64,000 nt of DNA from Cristatella mucedo (Eukaryota > Bryozoa > Phylactolaemata > Cristatellidae): the NCBI GenBank assembly GCA_009760855.2, contig WPIO01000008.1:4537001-4601000 (forward strand), given 5' to 3'. Positions 10,741-22,280 of this stretch are shown one piece after another (position 1 is the first letter of the stretch; each line of letters starts with the position of its first letter). Below the pieces are notes generated by a model. It ran no database searches, was not told the origin of the DNA, and saw only the letters and a list, made by a program, of their open reading frames with translations. The position numbers were made by a program, and so were the translations under genes.

Positions 10741-10750
10741 GTCCTCGAGA

Positions 10751-11386
<636 letters not shown>

Positions 11387-11597
11387 TGCAGGTAACCTCG
11401 TCAGAGCGTGCAATTTTGGCGACCAGGAAATTTCCTACTCGTAAACTGGCATTCAAGTTAGCAAAACAGGAGCCCGACGTGAACCACCTTTCTGCCGTAA
11501 AAATAGAACTGCCGCTGCGGCGAGGTAAAACAGCGGAGGCAGAGAGAAGTATTGGCAGTACATACTCCTGCCATGCCAGCCTATGCTTCGCTATCAA

Positions 11598-12890
11598 ATA
11601 ATTATAATAACAATAATACATTTGTAAGGCGCCCTAAGAGAAATGAATCTCTTTCTGGGCACTTCACAGATGCTGTGTAGAATCATTACCAAATGATTGC
11701 TGGCAACATGCGAAACTAGCAGGCTAGTGTTGTAAGCACGCATATGCTCAAAAAGGAAGAATTACAAAGACCCACTAATTGCTGTAATAAAGAAGTGTGT
11801 TTAAAGCTTCTTTTTATATGTCTTCACTCCAGCGGACATTGTGACGTACGTCGGTAGTGAGTTCCAGGCTTTGGGAGCATTCAGACCAATGGTACGGTCC
11901 CAATGGTTTTGAGGTTCGTGGTATAGCTAAAAGATTCGAGTAAGAACGTAGGGTTGTTCGCTTCTTGGCCTGGTGTGAAGTAGCTATGATAGGTAGGCTG
12001 GAGCCACAGAAGGAAGAGACTTAAAAGTTAGTAACAGAACCTTGAAGTTGATGCACTGCTTGACTGGGAGCTAGTGCAGGTCGGTGAGAAGTGGTCTGGT
12101 GTGGCAACTTCGACGCTCACGGACGAGCCTTGCTGCAGAGTTTTGCACCAACTGCAAGTGCCTGATTGCACAGGCCGTTAGACCAGCAAGCACTGAGTTG
12201 CAAAAGTCAAGATGAGATTTCACAATGCGTGGACCAATTTGGATGTAGTATCCCTGTCTAAGCAAGCCCGAATGTCAGCAATGCAATGCAGCTGAAAGAG
12301 GGCAGACTTGACTATGGAGCTGATGTGGTCGTCTAACGAAAGGTCACTTTGTAACAGGCCGCATAGATTATGTGCATATTCAACAGATGTGCTGGCGGAG
12401 CCAATTTTGAGCGTTAGGTTTCCCAATTTCCGAATCACACTTGGTTTGCCCATAACTATTTAGTTGTATCATCATCCCATTTAAGAATATTTGCTGCCAT
12501 CCATGTGTGGATGCCATTAATACATACAGCAGGGGTGTGCAAAGAAATAGACGTGCTCGAGGGCTGGGAGGGATCAAGGCAAATGTATAACAAACTGTCA
12601 TCCGCATAGAAGTGAAATTCTAGATTGCGCTTGTAGATCATATCGGCAATAGGCAGAGTATGAAGTGGGAAAAGAAGCGGAGAGAGCTCAGAGCCCGGAG
12701 GTACGAGGCCGTACTTAACTGGCTCATCGGATAATCTTTGTCCGTTCGCATCAATACTCTGGAGTCTCCCACTGAGATAGGACCTGAATCGTTGCAGTGC
12801 TGTGCCAGCGATGCCCATGGGTGAAGTGAGGCGCTCGAGAAGGACTTAATTGGTCTTCAATAGTATCGAACGCTGCCGAACGCTCTCGAT
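11598..12890 (-). mobile_element. L2/CR1-like LINE (family 1), 5'-truncated
   Basis: Minus-strand copy ending at 11598 with the family-1 3' hairpin and an ATT-rich tail. Going upstream it carries the C-terminal domain (...DFCNSVLAGLTACAI..., LHWLP-type region), the reverse transcriptase motif C as FHFYADDSLLYI near 12605, motif B as a degenerate GLVPPGSELSPLLFPLHTLP near 12680, and motif A SAAFDTIED near 12865. Truncated inside RT motif A. Several frame changes separate these motifs, so it is inactive. Divergence from the 46-48 kb copy is clear by eye, so this is an older insertion. Confidence 0.85.
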
Positions 12891-13162
12891 GCACCGATGC
12901 ACTCTCAAGGCTGTTCATTCGGAGTGCAGCGAGATGCTCCAAGAACAAACAAGTCGCATAGTAGAGTTCTTGCCCGTCTTGTTCTGCTGCTGCCGCCGCT
13001 GCCGCCGCCACCGCAGCGGTAGAAGCGCAGCCACGATTTAGCTAAGCTCTAAACAAGGCTGCAGATGCCTCGCAGTCCGAGACAAGGCAACTAGACTCCA
13101 GTTTGACCGCTAGCAGCTAGTGCACGCAGCCTTCGTGCTGGTCCACTCCGTTCTCATGCTCG
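12891..13162. other. unannotated, GCC-triplet-rich spacer
   Basis: Short unique stretch between the LINE and the minisatellite, with a GCC/GCT-rich segment at 12985-13020. No gene seen. Confidence 0.3.
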
Positions 13163-13458
13163 ATACGATCTGTACGATCGCTCTGTACGACCGCTCTGTA
13201 TGATCGCTCTGTACGACCGCTCTGTATGATCGCTCTGTATGATCGCTCTGTACGACCGCTCTGTACGACCGCTCTGTACGATCGCTCTGTATGACCGCTC
13301 TGTATGACCGCTCTGTATGACCGCTCTGTATGATCGCTCTGTATGACCACTCTGTACGATCGCTATATACGATCGCTCTGTATGACCACTCTGTACGATC
13401 GCTCTGTATGATCGCTCTGTATGACCGCTCTGTACGATCGCTCTGTACCACCGCCCTG
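13163..13458. repeat. 13-bp minisatellite, about 22 units
   Basis: Tandem array of GAYCGCTCTGTAY, mainly alternating between GATCGCTCTGTAC-like and GACCGCTCTGTAT-like variants. Three units equal 39 bp, so ORFs with a 13-residue period appear in all three minus-strand frames. These are shadows of the repeat. Confidence 0.95.
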
Positions 13459-14020
13459 GCACTGGTTGGCTGCTCAGGGCTGCTGAAAATGGGCAGAGCG
13501 GAAAGTGCGTCCAACTAGAAAAAGGACACAACTCTCCAATAACCAGATCAGGTTTCCAACAGAGAGAAAATAATGTTTATCTATAATTCATAATACTAAG
13601 CAGCCACGGGGCCGCCTGCCATGTCACCGAAAGCCGAAATAAGATTTCGCCTCAGAATGGAAACGATCCCGCATGTAAGGCACGAATGAAACGCAAAGTT
13701 ACAATAAACTAGACAATAAAGTACACGCTCAGTATACTCGTACATTCGTGAAATTAATTGTAGCGATTCCAATATTATAATTACTTTGGATATTCTGACT
13801 TGCAGGCACTTTGTTCGCCCAATGACCGCAAGTAGACAAGCAATTGGTTCTTCCGTCAGCTCGTGAATAACTGAGTGGAAACCTATAACGAGCACCCGAT
13901 AGAGGTTTACTACAGACCTTACTGACCTCAATCTCCACCCTACAGCTTGCCACTAATGGCTTCATCTCCCAGTCGCAGAAGTTTTCTAGCCCTCTAGACC
14001 CTATATATACATATAAATAT
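13459..14020. other. unannotated stretch
   Basis: Unique sequence, moderately AT-rich, with only short overlapping ORFs (minus strand 13596-13965) that I do not recognise. Confidence 0.3.
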
Positions 14021-14311
14021 AAATATAATTCATTTGTATAGCCCCCTTAGAGAGCTAATCTCTGTTCAGGCGCTTTGCATATGCCGCCGCAAGGCTCAAA
14101 GGCCTGACCTGCATCAAAAGCATTCACTTTACAGCAAATGTAAAGCGCCTAGAGAGAGATTAAGTTCTCTGAGGGCGCTTTATCAAGTGAATTATTATTA
14201 TTATTATTATTATTATTCACCTCGACCTCGGTCATCAAATGCATTCACCTTTACCTTCGTCATCAAAGGCGAGCACCTTAACCACTGGGCCATACCAGTG
14301 CACTATATACT
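14021..14311 (-). mobile_element. SINE-B copy interrupted by an L2 3' end
   Basis: On the minus strand the right end carries the tRNA-like A box (TGGCCCAGTGGTTAAGGTG type, 14290-14275) and the left end carries the LINE-like tail (GCGCCTGAACAGAGATTAGC type) running into an AT-rich terminus near 14030. The element is split at 14127/14215 by a nested LINE tail. Without the insert it would be about 200 bp. Confidence 0.75.
14128..14214 (+). mobile_element. L2-like family-1 3' end, nested in SINE-B
   Basis: Only the last ~90 bp of the LINE: the hairpin (AAAGCGCC ... GGGCGCTTT) and (ATT)n tail. It is flanked by the six-base duplication ATTCAC at 14122-14127 and 14215-14220, and removal restores the SINE-B sequence as seen near 51822. 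Confidence 0.85.
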
Positions 14312-14414
14312 CACTATAATGCTCCAATACTCACTATTCTTCTTCTTAGATGCATAGACTTAATGCTGCCCTGCAGAACTAACATAATAAATATGTAATT
14401 AATCTTAAGTATTT

Positions 14415-16155
14415 CCCTTGCATTCTTCAAAAAAGCTGTTGTTGGGCCACTCATTAAAAAGGCAGCACTAGACGAGGAGAACTTAAGCAACTTCCGCCCA
14501 GTCTCCCTCCACTACCCGGTCCAATAAAATGTATTGGAACGAGCTGTGGTTGACCAGTAAAGCTCTTATAGCAGATCTTCATACCCGGAAAGCTGGTTTC
14601 AAATAAGTAAGTTTTAGAGCTAGTCACTCCATAAATTTAGTGCTAATAATAATAAAAATAATAATGCATTTGACATAGCGCCCTAGGAGAACCTAATCTC
14701 TTTGTAGGCAATTTATATTTACTTTAAAGGAAGCACGATCGAATGGTTAGTGGTAGCATGCTCAATAAACAACAAGAATAACTTGGTTAAGGGTGACATG
14801 CCCAGAATCAGCACGCAAGTGTGGTCAGTGGCAGCATGCACAGTGTCAGCACGCATGTGCACATAAAGGACAAGTCACAGGGACCCACTAAATGCTGTCA
14901 TAAATAGATGCATTTGTATTATTTTGTTAAATGGGGACAAGTCAGGAGAGGGTTCGATGCAGCGCAGGAGCAGGAGCTCTGTGAGGCTCTGTGAGCGTAC
15001 GTGTGAGCTAAAGGCACGGTCTCCTAAGGATTTGAGATCCGAAAAGCGGGGGGGGGGGGTGTACTATGCTGAACCTGGTGAGAGAGTAGATCTGATAGGT
15101 AGCCTGGAGCCAAAGAATAAAGGGACCTGAAATTGAGTGTCAAAACCTTGAAGTCGATACGTTGCTTGACTGGGAGCCAGTGCATGTCGGCGAGGAGTGG
15201 TTTGATGTATGAACCTCGACGCTCACGACAGAAAAAAAAGTGAGTGCTGTTACGAATGTGTAAAGACCTATTCAGGAATTCTGACTTCCTTCGTAGAGTC
15301 TCTCTGCTTGTTTTGCTGGATATCTCAGCAGCTTTTGATCACGAAGACTATATAATTCATCTCTCGTGGGCACCACTAGCACTGCAGTGTACTTCACTGG
15401 TTTAGGTCCTATCAAAGTAGGAGACTTTAAAGAGTGGTTCGTGTCAGTGGGCACCGGTCCTAGGAGAAGCCTTCAAAGGATGGGGTACTCCACCCGGATC
15501 TGTGCTTGGTCCACTTCATTTAACAATGCGCGTATACTTTCCCTCTTGCCGATGTATTTGCCAAGAACAATCTAGACTTTTATTTTTTATGAAGACGACA
15601 CACAGATGCACCTTGATGGCTCGATTCCTCCCTGCCCTCCTCCAACTCGTCGAACTCTCTCAAATCCCTTAGTGCATCTATTGCCAACGTTCGCAGTTTG
15701 ATCGTACCAAACTTATTCAAATAAAATGACCATAACATCAATTTACTAGAGATTTTCAAACCTAGTCTTACTCGGGAATTCGCTAGATATGGGCTCAGAC
15801 ATTGGAAAACCAATCCCTTAAAAGGTGCTTCGCCATTATATCTCACTCCTGTAGCGTCTGCGTGAAATCTGGGTGTCATGCCCCACAGCGACCTTACTCT
15901 GAATGACCACTTTGGCTCCACAGTCGTCTGCCTACTTTCAGCAACGTATCATTGCAGAAAATTCAGGCCTCCTTCTTAATCGGGGGATGCCACAATCAGT
16001 TAGTCCGTGCTTTGGTTCATCCCATCTTGGCTTATGAGACTCACTATGCTTACTATCACTAATCAATCGATTCCCTTTCTTTGGAGCATGCACAAAGTGC
16101 GTTGAAAGAGATATAGTTCTCTTAGGTCTCAGAAGATGTCTTATTATTATTGTTA
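14415..16155 (+). mobile_element. L2/CR1-like LINE (family 1, old copy), interrupted
   Basis: An old plus-strand copy. The left part (14415-14644) encodes FKKAVVGPLIKKAALDEENL-like RT sequence. After the insertion it resumes at about 15249 with RT motif A (LLVLLDISAAFDHED, near 15310-15350), a degenerate PPGSVLGP-type motif B (15485-15515), motif C as FYEDDTQMHL (15585-15610) and a decayed C-terminal part. It ends with a degenerate hairpin and TTATTATTATTG at 16085-16155. Multiple frame breaks; inactive. Confidence 0.75.
14645..15242 (-). mobile_element. L2-like family-1 LINE nested inside the older copy
   Basis: Minus-strand insertion ending in (TAA)n/hairpin at 14645-14715. It carries the 3' UTR with its CACTG/CATGC repeat units and C-terminal coding sequence as far as the 'HWLPVKQRID' region, truncated at 15242. 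It is flanked by AGTGCT at 14639-14644 and 15243-15248. A run of 12 G (15048-15059) replaces what is GGG in other copies. Confidence 0.88.
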
Positions 16156-16218
16156 GCAGTAGTATTAGTCGTACGAACATTCTCTCGAATATAGCCTGCT
16201 CCCTTTCGCATCGCGGGT

Positions 16219-16320
16219 TATAACAATAAAGATAATACATTTCATATAGCGTCCTCAGAGAACTAAATCTCTTTCTAGGCACTTTGCATTTGCTGCAAAG
16301 GGAGCACGATCAGGTTCTAG
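16219..16320 (-). mobile_element. L2-like family-1 3' end
   Basis: Short minus-strand fragment: AT-rich tail, hairpin (GCGTCCTCAGAGAACTAAAT type) and the CTGCAAAGGGAGCACGATC segment that lies just upstream of the hairpin in other copies. Confidence 0.75.
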
Positions 16321-16324
16321 GCCT

Positions 16325-16378
16325 GCGGCAAAAGTGAAGCACCTGGGAAGAGATAGGTTCCCTTGGGTTATTCTACAA
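16325..16378 (+). mobile_element. degenerate L2-like 3' hairpin
   Basis: GCAAAAGTGAAGCACCTGGG followed by AAGAGATAGGTTCCCTTGGG resembles the plus-strand family-1 3' end. Together with 16219-16320 it makes a tail-to-head inverted pair. Confidence 0.4.
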
Positions 16379-17103
16379 ACGGATTGAATTTAGTTGCTCA
16401 TTCATTCCCAACTTTTAATAGGTCTCTCTGGCAGCAAAAATTTCACTTTCCTTGCTCATTTTATGCCAAAGATTGCTTGTATGCGTAGAAAGAGGTTTCA
16501 TAAGTAGTTGCCGCTAGAACTAGGCATTGTTTTGCAATGCCTTTATTTGACCTGAGCCATTTTAGGTGTGAGAAGTACACTATCACTGTCAGTTTGGCTA
16601 TATTTATCTGCGACAAGTTGAACTGTCATCGTGTATTCTTTACATTGCTTCTCGTCTTAACATGTTGTTCGCACAGCAAGTCAACGGCCTTGAGCAGATG
16701 CTAGAGTGTTGCAGTAAGCAGTGCGGCTACAGTGGGAACTGACCAATCAACGTCGCCCTTTACGATAGAGGCGATGACCGGCGACTTCTCTTCGGCATCG
16801 AAACCATTCTGCTTTGTACAGACCGCCGAAGGATAATACTCATTGGCACTCACTTAGCAACGGCTGCTGCAATGACTCTTAAATATGGTCCGATGTGTAT
16901 AGAACGCTACCGGAGGCACCAGTAATGAAATGTCGTAGGCCATCTCGCCAGGGCACTAGATTTTTAATCTCGCCCGTGAGTTTAGTTCGATTTCTCTGTG
17001 AGTACGCCCAACAGTTGTAACCGGCTGTTATAGAAGGCCTATAAAGGATAAAGCCATGCGCCAGATCGAGGCAAAAGAGGCTACTATAGGCAGTAAACAC
17101 CTA
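16379..17103. other. unannotated stretch
   Basis: Unique sequence with no recognised gene; only ORFs of about 70 codons. Confidence 0.3.
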
Positions 17104-17880
17104 TGTAATGTCATTTATCTCCATCTGTTACTCCACAAAGCCACAAAGACTATGTAGGTGTTACGCTGAAGAGGTTCTATATAGCGAAATCACAGCCTAT
17201 GCTGGTTTCGGAACGCATTCGGAAGCCAACACACTTTATCTCACGCACCAAAGAGGAAGTGGGAAGTATAGGTGAATCAGGAGAGCAGTTGAGACAGTGA
17301 GTAGCATGGAAGTAGCGGTTTAGGACCACTGGAAAGGATTGCCATAGTTGGCAGCAGGAGAGCAGTTGTCGTTGCGTAAGCGTTGTGGAAATGAGTTACA
17401 TAGTCTAGGACCTGAAGTGCAAAAGCTTCTGGCGCCAACGGTCTTTGAGCGGAGGAATGGAACAGCTAATTTATTGTCCATACAGGACCTTAGGGCACGA
17501 GGAGGCTGAAACTGGTGCAGCAGTTCAGCTAGGTATGGAGGAGCCAAGCCGTAGTGGGCCTTGTGGGTCAGTGTAAGATCTTTGCTCTGTATTCATTTAT
17601 CAACCGGCAGCCATCCAAACTGTTTCAGCAAAGGAGACACTAGATCAAACCTCTGGGATTTGTAAAATAGCCTTGCAGTCATATTCTTCGCCAGCTTCGA
17701 TGGCCTAGTAGCTTTTTTCGGTTGCCCAGCCGAAAAGGGAGTTGCGACAATCTAGCCGAGACAGAACTAAGGAGCTAGCTAAATTCTTTTGCTAGCCAGC
17801 TAGTTTGCAAGATTGGACTGGATTAAGGGGTCAGCTAGAGAATCCAAATTAATGTTAAAATCATCTACTACTGGGAGGGG
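17104..17880 (-). mobile_element. LINE family 2 (L2/CR1-like), 5'-truncated
   Basis: Minus strand. Ends at 17104 with GTAACAGATGGAGATAAATG and an AC/ATT tail. Upstream is the coding end: a frame at 17547-17320 reads APPYLAELLHQFQPPRALRS, then LAVPFLRSKTVGARSFCTSG and PRLCNSFPQRLR. These match the C-terminal region shared by CR1/L2-clade LINE proteins, and the preceding DNA encodes a decayed GWLPVDKRIQ-type segment. It differs from family 1 in protein sequence and tail. The left (5') limit is uncertain. Confidence 0.75.
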
Positions 17881-18454
17881 CAATTTCTAGAAAATCGAAG
17901 TGAGGTCGGAAAAATCTGAAATAAAGAAGATTTTGTACATGGGGGAAAAGGATGCCACCGCTGACAACTTATTTTTCGAGGAGCTGAGAACAACATATGC
18001 GAAAGGCTGCTTCGGGAGGCCCGAAAACGATTGACAGTTGCATGCCATCTGAGTCGCAGGTACGAGCGGAAAACATGTAGATATCAGTAAGCCCATGCAA
18101 AATCAGATTTGCTTTCAATAGTTCATGGATTTGTAAGTCTCCTTATTCGACGCTCGTGAGAACTTCATTTTTCGGAAAATTCTGCACTGGTCAGAAAGCT
18201 GGCCAACAGCGCTCGGTGAACTGCCGGATTGGGACGACGGCTGCAGCCGACTTCGTCCGGCCTCCCGCGGCTTCACTAGATTGGGGCACTTTATATCAAA
18301 TTGAACGGCTGCTGCTAGTGCATTCCAAGTTGATGCGCCGGAAATAGACTGCCAACCGGATTTTCCCAGTCGATAGTTGCAATACGTTTCTGACCTGTTG
18401 CAGAGTACAATAGAATGATTGGCTATTAGTCAGTGCCAGCATCAGTCGAAGTGC
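17881..18454. other. unannotated stretch
   Basis: May include the decayed 5' continuation of the family-2 LINE up to about 18100; beyond that, unique sequence. No gene recognised. Confidence 0.25.
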
Positions 18455-18760
18455 TAATAATGATTAAGCGAACACATGGCCCTCTTCCCTGGGCATTGCA
18501 CGTACACTCGCAAGAAAGCGTGTCAATTTACTAGCGATAGCATGTAATCAGAAAATCAGGATGCTCCAGGCGGACCCACAAATGCTGTGGAGAAGAGCTG
18601 GATTTTCAGTTTATTTTTAAATGTCTTAAGCTAGCAGATATTGTGACGCCACACTCGGCAGTGAGTTCCGTGCTTTTGGAGCCCTCAATTGCACTGAGGG
18701 CTCGTTCTCCAAATGGTCTGAGGCTTGCTAGACATTTGAGCAAGATAGATTAGCTGATTT
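18455..18760 (-). mobile_element. old L2-like family-1 3' fragment
   Basis: Minus-strand copy with the segment GGCGGACCCACAAATGCTGT (3' UTR start), the AAATGTCTTAAG...GTGACG region and the 'AWNSL' region (GGAGCC, 18680). The hairpin near 18475-18515 is strongly decayed. Confidence 0.6.
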
Positions 18761-20860
18761 GAGGCCAGCTAGGCTTCACCCGAGGCGCCCGGGAGGCGGT
18801 CCGTCGAGCGAGCAGACGCGTACACGCCGGCAGAAGTCGCGTTCTCAGCCGGATTAGCTATATTAGCGTGCAGCAGGAGAAAGCAGCCACCCGCGTCCAT
18901 TGCCCTGGGGCGGGGCTCTGCACCATCGCCCATGCGTACTGTTACAGACGCGATGCATGCGCGGCATCCACGTCCGGACAGAACTGGGCCAAGAGAAGTA
19001 TTTGTCAGCGACTTCGCAGGGGGGGGGGGCGGGGCGGGGTTATAGTCGCTCAACAGCGGCCATGCCGTACACAGACAGCTCCGTGGCCCTGGAGCCTACA
19101 TGCCAATGCACACTCTGGAAGCGAACTCGCTACCTATCTGGTGGCGTTGACTCTTTATGCGGTTTCGGCCGTGGATTACGCGGTTCCTAGCTAGCGGCTA
19201 CGATTCAGGAGCCCTAAATAATGAGCATTGGTACTAATTCTTACTGATTTAGCACGCCGCCCTTTCAAAACGCCACCCGGGCTCGAGAGCGATCCTTTGT
19301 TGCAACGCTGATGGGCAGAATGGACTACAACTCCCTTCTCTTACCTCTGTTAGCAACCATAGGTTAACTAATGGATGGAACTGCGCTCAGATGACCCTAG
19401 CAGCAATCTAGATCGAGCATCCAACCGTCTAGCAGCTCTCAGCGATCAGCGGGTGAGCTTTATTTTGTAGATAGAGCTTAAGTGGCCCACAGACAATCTG
19501 CACAGAGATGTCCGGGTCTAAATTTCCGTCGGTCATTGACCCGTTACCAATTGTCTGCGATTGCGGGCGCTAAGCAGTCTCAACTCAACCGCTGCATTTA
19601 AGCCTTCTTCTCTAGCGTTGCGAATGGCCTGAGGCGATTTTATCTATTTAAGCCAAAGTCATGAATGCACTGTTGCCTGTTCTCGTAGCGAAATAAGCTC
19701 GAGGGCAAGCCTACAGTTGATAATATCATCTAAAAATTATTAATGAGTTTGATCATCTGCAGATTCCTGTCAAGGCTTTTCAACGAGTTGTGAAACTCCG
19801 GAAACTGCGGCACCTCTCGGCCGATGTGCGCATCGTCGCTCTGAAGCGCATCGTCACTCTTTATAGCTTGCTCAGAGCAGCTGCAGCTTCAGGACTTCCG
19901 GCTTTCCATGCTGCGATCTTCTCGCCTCTTTAGACGAATCTGTGTGCGAAGTGACTGCCATTCTCCATTGCATGCATCCGCAACTCTGCGAGAGAGAGAC
20001 AGAGACCGAGAGATAGGGACTCGTGCAATTCTAAAGCGCGAAACGTCTAATAATATAACTTTGGCTGCTCACCGTGAAGCCACTTGCTGACACGAGTATG
20101 GAATGGAGATTGCATGAAATCAGCAAGCTTTTGCTTTCTTTTGTCAGGTGGTAAGATGTCCAGCATCTGTGAACGCAGATAGAGTAGTTAAGAAGCTTGC
20201 CGACGTCTGCTGTCTGTCGTTTAACCAGCGATACCGAATGTCTATGTCTTTACCTCTTTTCCTCCTTTAGCTCTTTTGGACAGCAACAGGGGCATAGATG
20301 GTATAGGTTGGCGGGAATTTAGTTTTGCTGTAGTTCCTAGCACTAGGTCCCACAGCTGCCACCACATTGATTGACTGTTTTACCTATGGTTTATTACGTT
20401 CATACATGAATGTGTTACCTTTTGTCGGGTTTTGCACAAAACTGACATTGGAACAAGGCGTCCAGCTCCTGAGGTCACCCTTTACTTAAATGCTAGCCAT
20501 CCAAGCTTTAGTCATTAAAAGCTAAGCCCTAGCTTTTAATCATGGACCACCATGAATAGTTAAAAAATGCAACATCTTAAGAGCCATGTGCCTTGGTTGC
20601 ACATCCCACTTGAACTCACGTAGCTGAACTCATCGAATTTGAGCTCTGCTTAACCACAAATCTCAATTAATTTATAAGTTTACTTTGATATCCCGCGAGA
20701 GCTCTGTCACTCTGACATTGGAAGGAGCGGCAGACTGCAAATGACAGTGTGAACTAGCTGTTGGTTATTTTAAGCAGCAGCAGAAGAAACACCCATTCTG
20801 CATCCACACCCGATCTCGAGCTAGCGGCTATTAACTACCAGTCATTCACAGTACCCAACT

Positions 20861-20864
<4 letters not shown>
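18761..20864. other. unannotated stretch with a G11 run
   Basis: About 2.1 kb with no gene I can support. 18770-19200 is GC-richer and holds a G homopolymer at 19019-19029 followed by GGGG twice. ORFs of 94-108 codons there overlap on both strands. 19200-20860 is mixed composition. Confidence 0.3.
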
Positions 20865-20915
<51 letters not shown>

Positions 20916-20969
20916 CATACACGCAGTATATTTAATATTCTATATCTAATATTCTTATACCTGAAGTAG

Positions 20970-21041
<72 letters not shown>
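20865..21041. repeat. (AC)n and (TG)n arrays in opposition
   Basis: About 53 bp of AC (20865-20917) and 70 bp of TG (20972-21041) separated by a 54-bp AT-rich spacer. The arrays are reverse complements, so a single strand can fold into a long stem. Confidence 0.97.
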
Positions 21042-21043
<2 letters not shown>

Positions 21044-21885
21044 CGCGTGTGTTCGGTGGTGCTTCATTACTCAAAACTTCTTAGAGCCTGGCCTGCCCGC
21101 TCGCTTTTGGCTTTCGACCACCTCTGCAAGCTAAGGAAGCCATTGTATTTCGCTTAGCTTTTATGGACCTGACTCTTGTAGCGGGGATTGCCTCTACTCA
21201 ATTCATCGAGTGGCCTAGTTTTCTTGCGCCACTTAGCACCCGGTGGCTCTGAATGTTTCACAAGCTGAGCGAAATATCACGTCTCGAACGAAAACGCCAG
21301 AGCAGCCAAGGCGGCCAGTTTTTACCAGATGCAGCACAGCTGGCAGCCACAGAAGAGCTACGTTCACGGCTCTGCGTATCGAAGACGCTCTGCATCTCGA
21401 AGACGGCCATAGCAACCATGATCGTAAGCTATTCGCCTCCGTTGACCAGCAAGAAGCCGCCGTTTCGCATTTCTGCATCCGGTGCGCTTAAGAGGTATCT
21501 GTGCCAAATGTGTTTCCAAAAATGTGCGACGGGCAAGTAGTTCATGGCCTAAATAGTCTGGGCAGCCTGAGAGTAGCTCAGCCTGAGCTGAGTGCACCTG
21601 GGCCTACGCCTCTCGCCCGCTGAACTGCCCCGCGACAGTTACATGCCAAACTGAGCCTTTGTTCAGATCTTTCGCCTCACTGTCGCCTTACCATTGCAGT
21701 TTCATGAGTTCGCTACTGTTTGGGTTCCCTCTTATACAGACGAAGGACTCTGATGACGCAAATGCGCTGCATTCTCACCTGTCTGCAGCGTCAGTCGTCG
21801 CATCAGATCGATGAGAGAAAGGGGCAACTAAGATGGCAATTAAGCGCTCAGGCATGAGAAAGATGTTTGCCTGAACGCTTCACCT
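21042..21885. other. unannotated stretch
   Basis: Unique sequence. Three overlapping ORFs of 77-95 codons around 21233-21597 lie on both strands; none recognised. A small palindrome CTCAGC-CTGA-GCTGAG lies near 21575. Confidence 0.3.
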
Positions 21886-22280
21886 TAAAACCTTAAATCC
21901 TTTGGAGACCGTGCATTCAGCTCGTATGCTCCAAAAGCCTGGAACTCCCTCCCGACCTGCGTCAGAACATCCCATGACCTGACCACATTTAAAAGAAACT
22001 TAAAAACACACCTTTTTAGGACAGCATTTAGTGGGTCCCTGTGATTCGTCCTTGGTGTGCTTATGCGTGCTGACACTGTGCATGCTGCCACTAACCACAT
22101 TTGCATGCTGACCCTGTGCATGTCACCCCTAACCATATTATTCATTTTGTTTGTTTTTCAAGCATGATTTTACTTACTGTTCAATTACATATCACTTTGC
22201 AGCAAATGTAAAGCGCCTAGAAAGAGATTAAGTTCTCTGAGGGCGCTTTATCAAGTGCAATATTATTATTATTATTGTTA
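21886..22280 (+). mobile_element. L2-like family-1 LINE 3' end
   Basis: Starts in the C-terminal coding region (ACCTTAAATCCTTTGGAGAC, ...AWNSLPTCVRTS type). It continues through TTTAAAAGAAACTTAAAAAC and the 3' UTR with two 38-bp units, and ends in a perfect hairpin and (ATT)n. Very close to the 41.0 and 48.2 kb copies by eye, so recent. Confidence 0.9.

Noticed and set aside
13163-13458. CRISPR-like array
   Set aside because: Contiguous 13-bp units with no spacers; a minisatellite in eukaryotic DNA.
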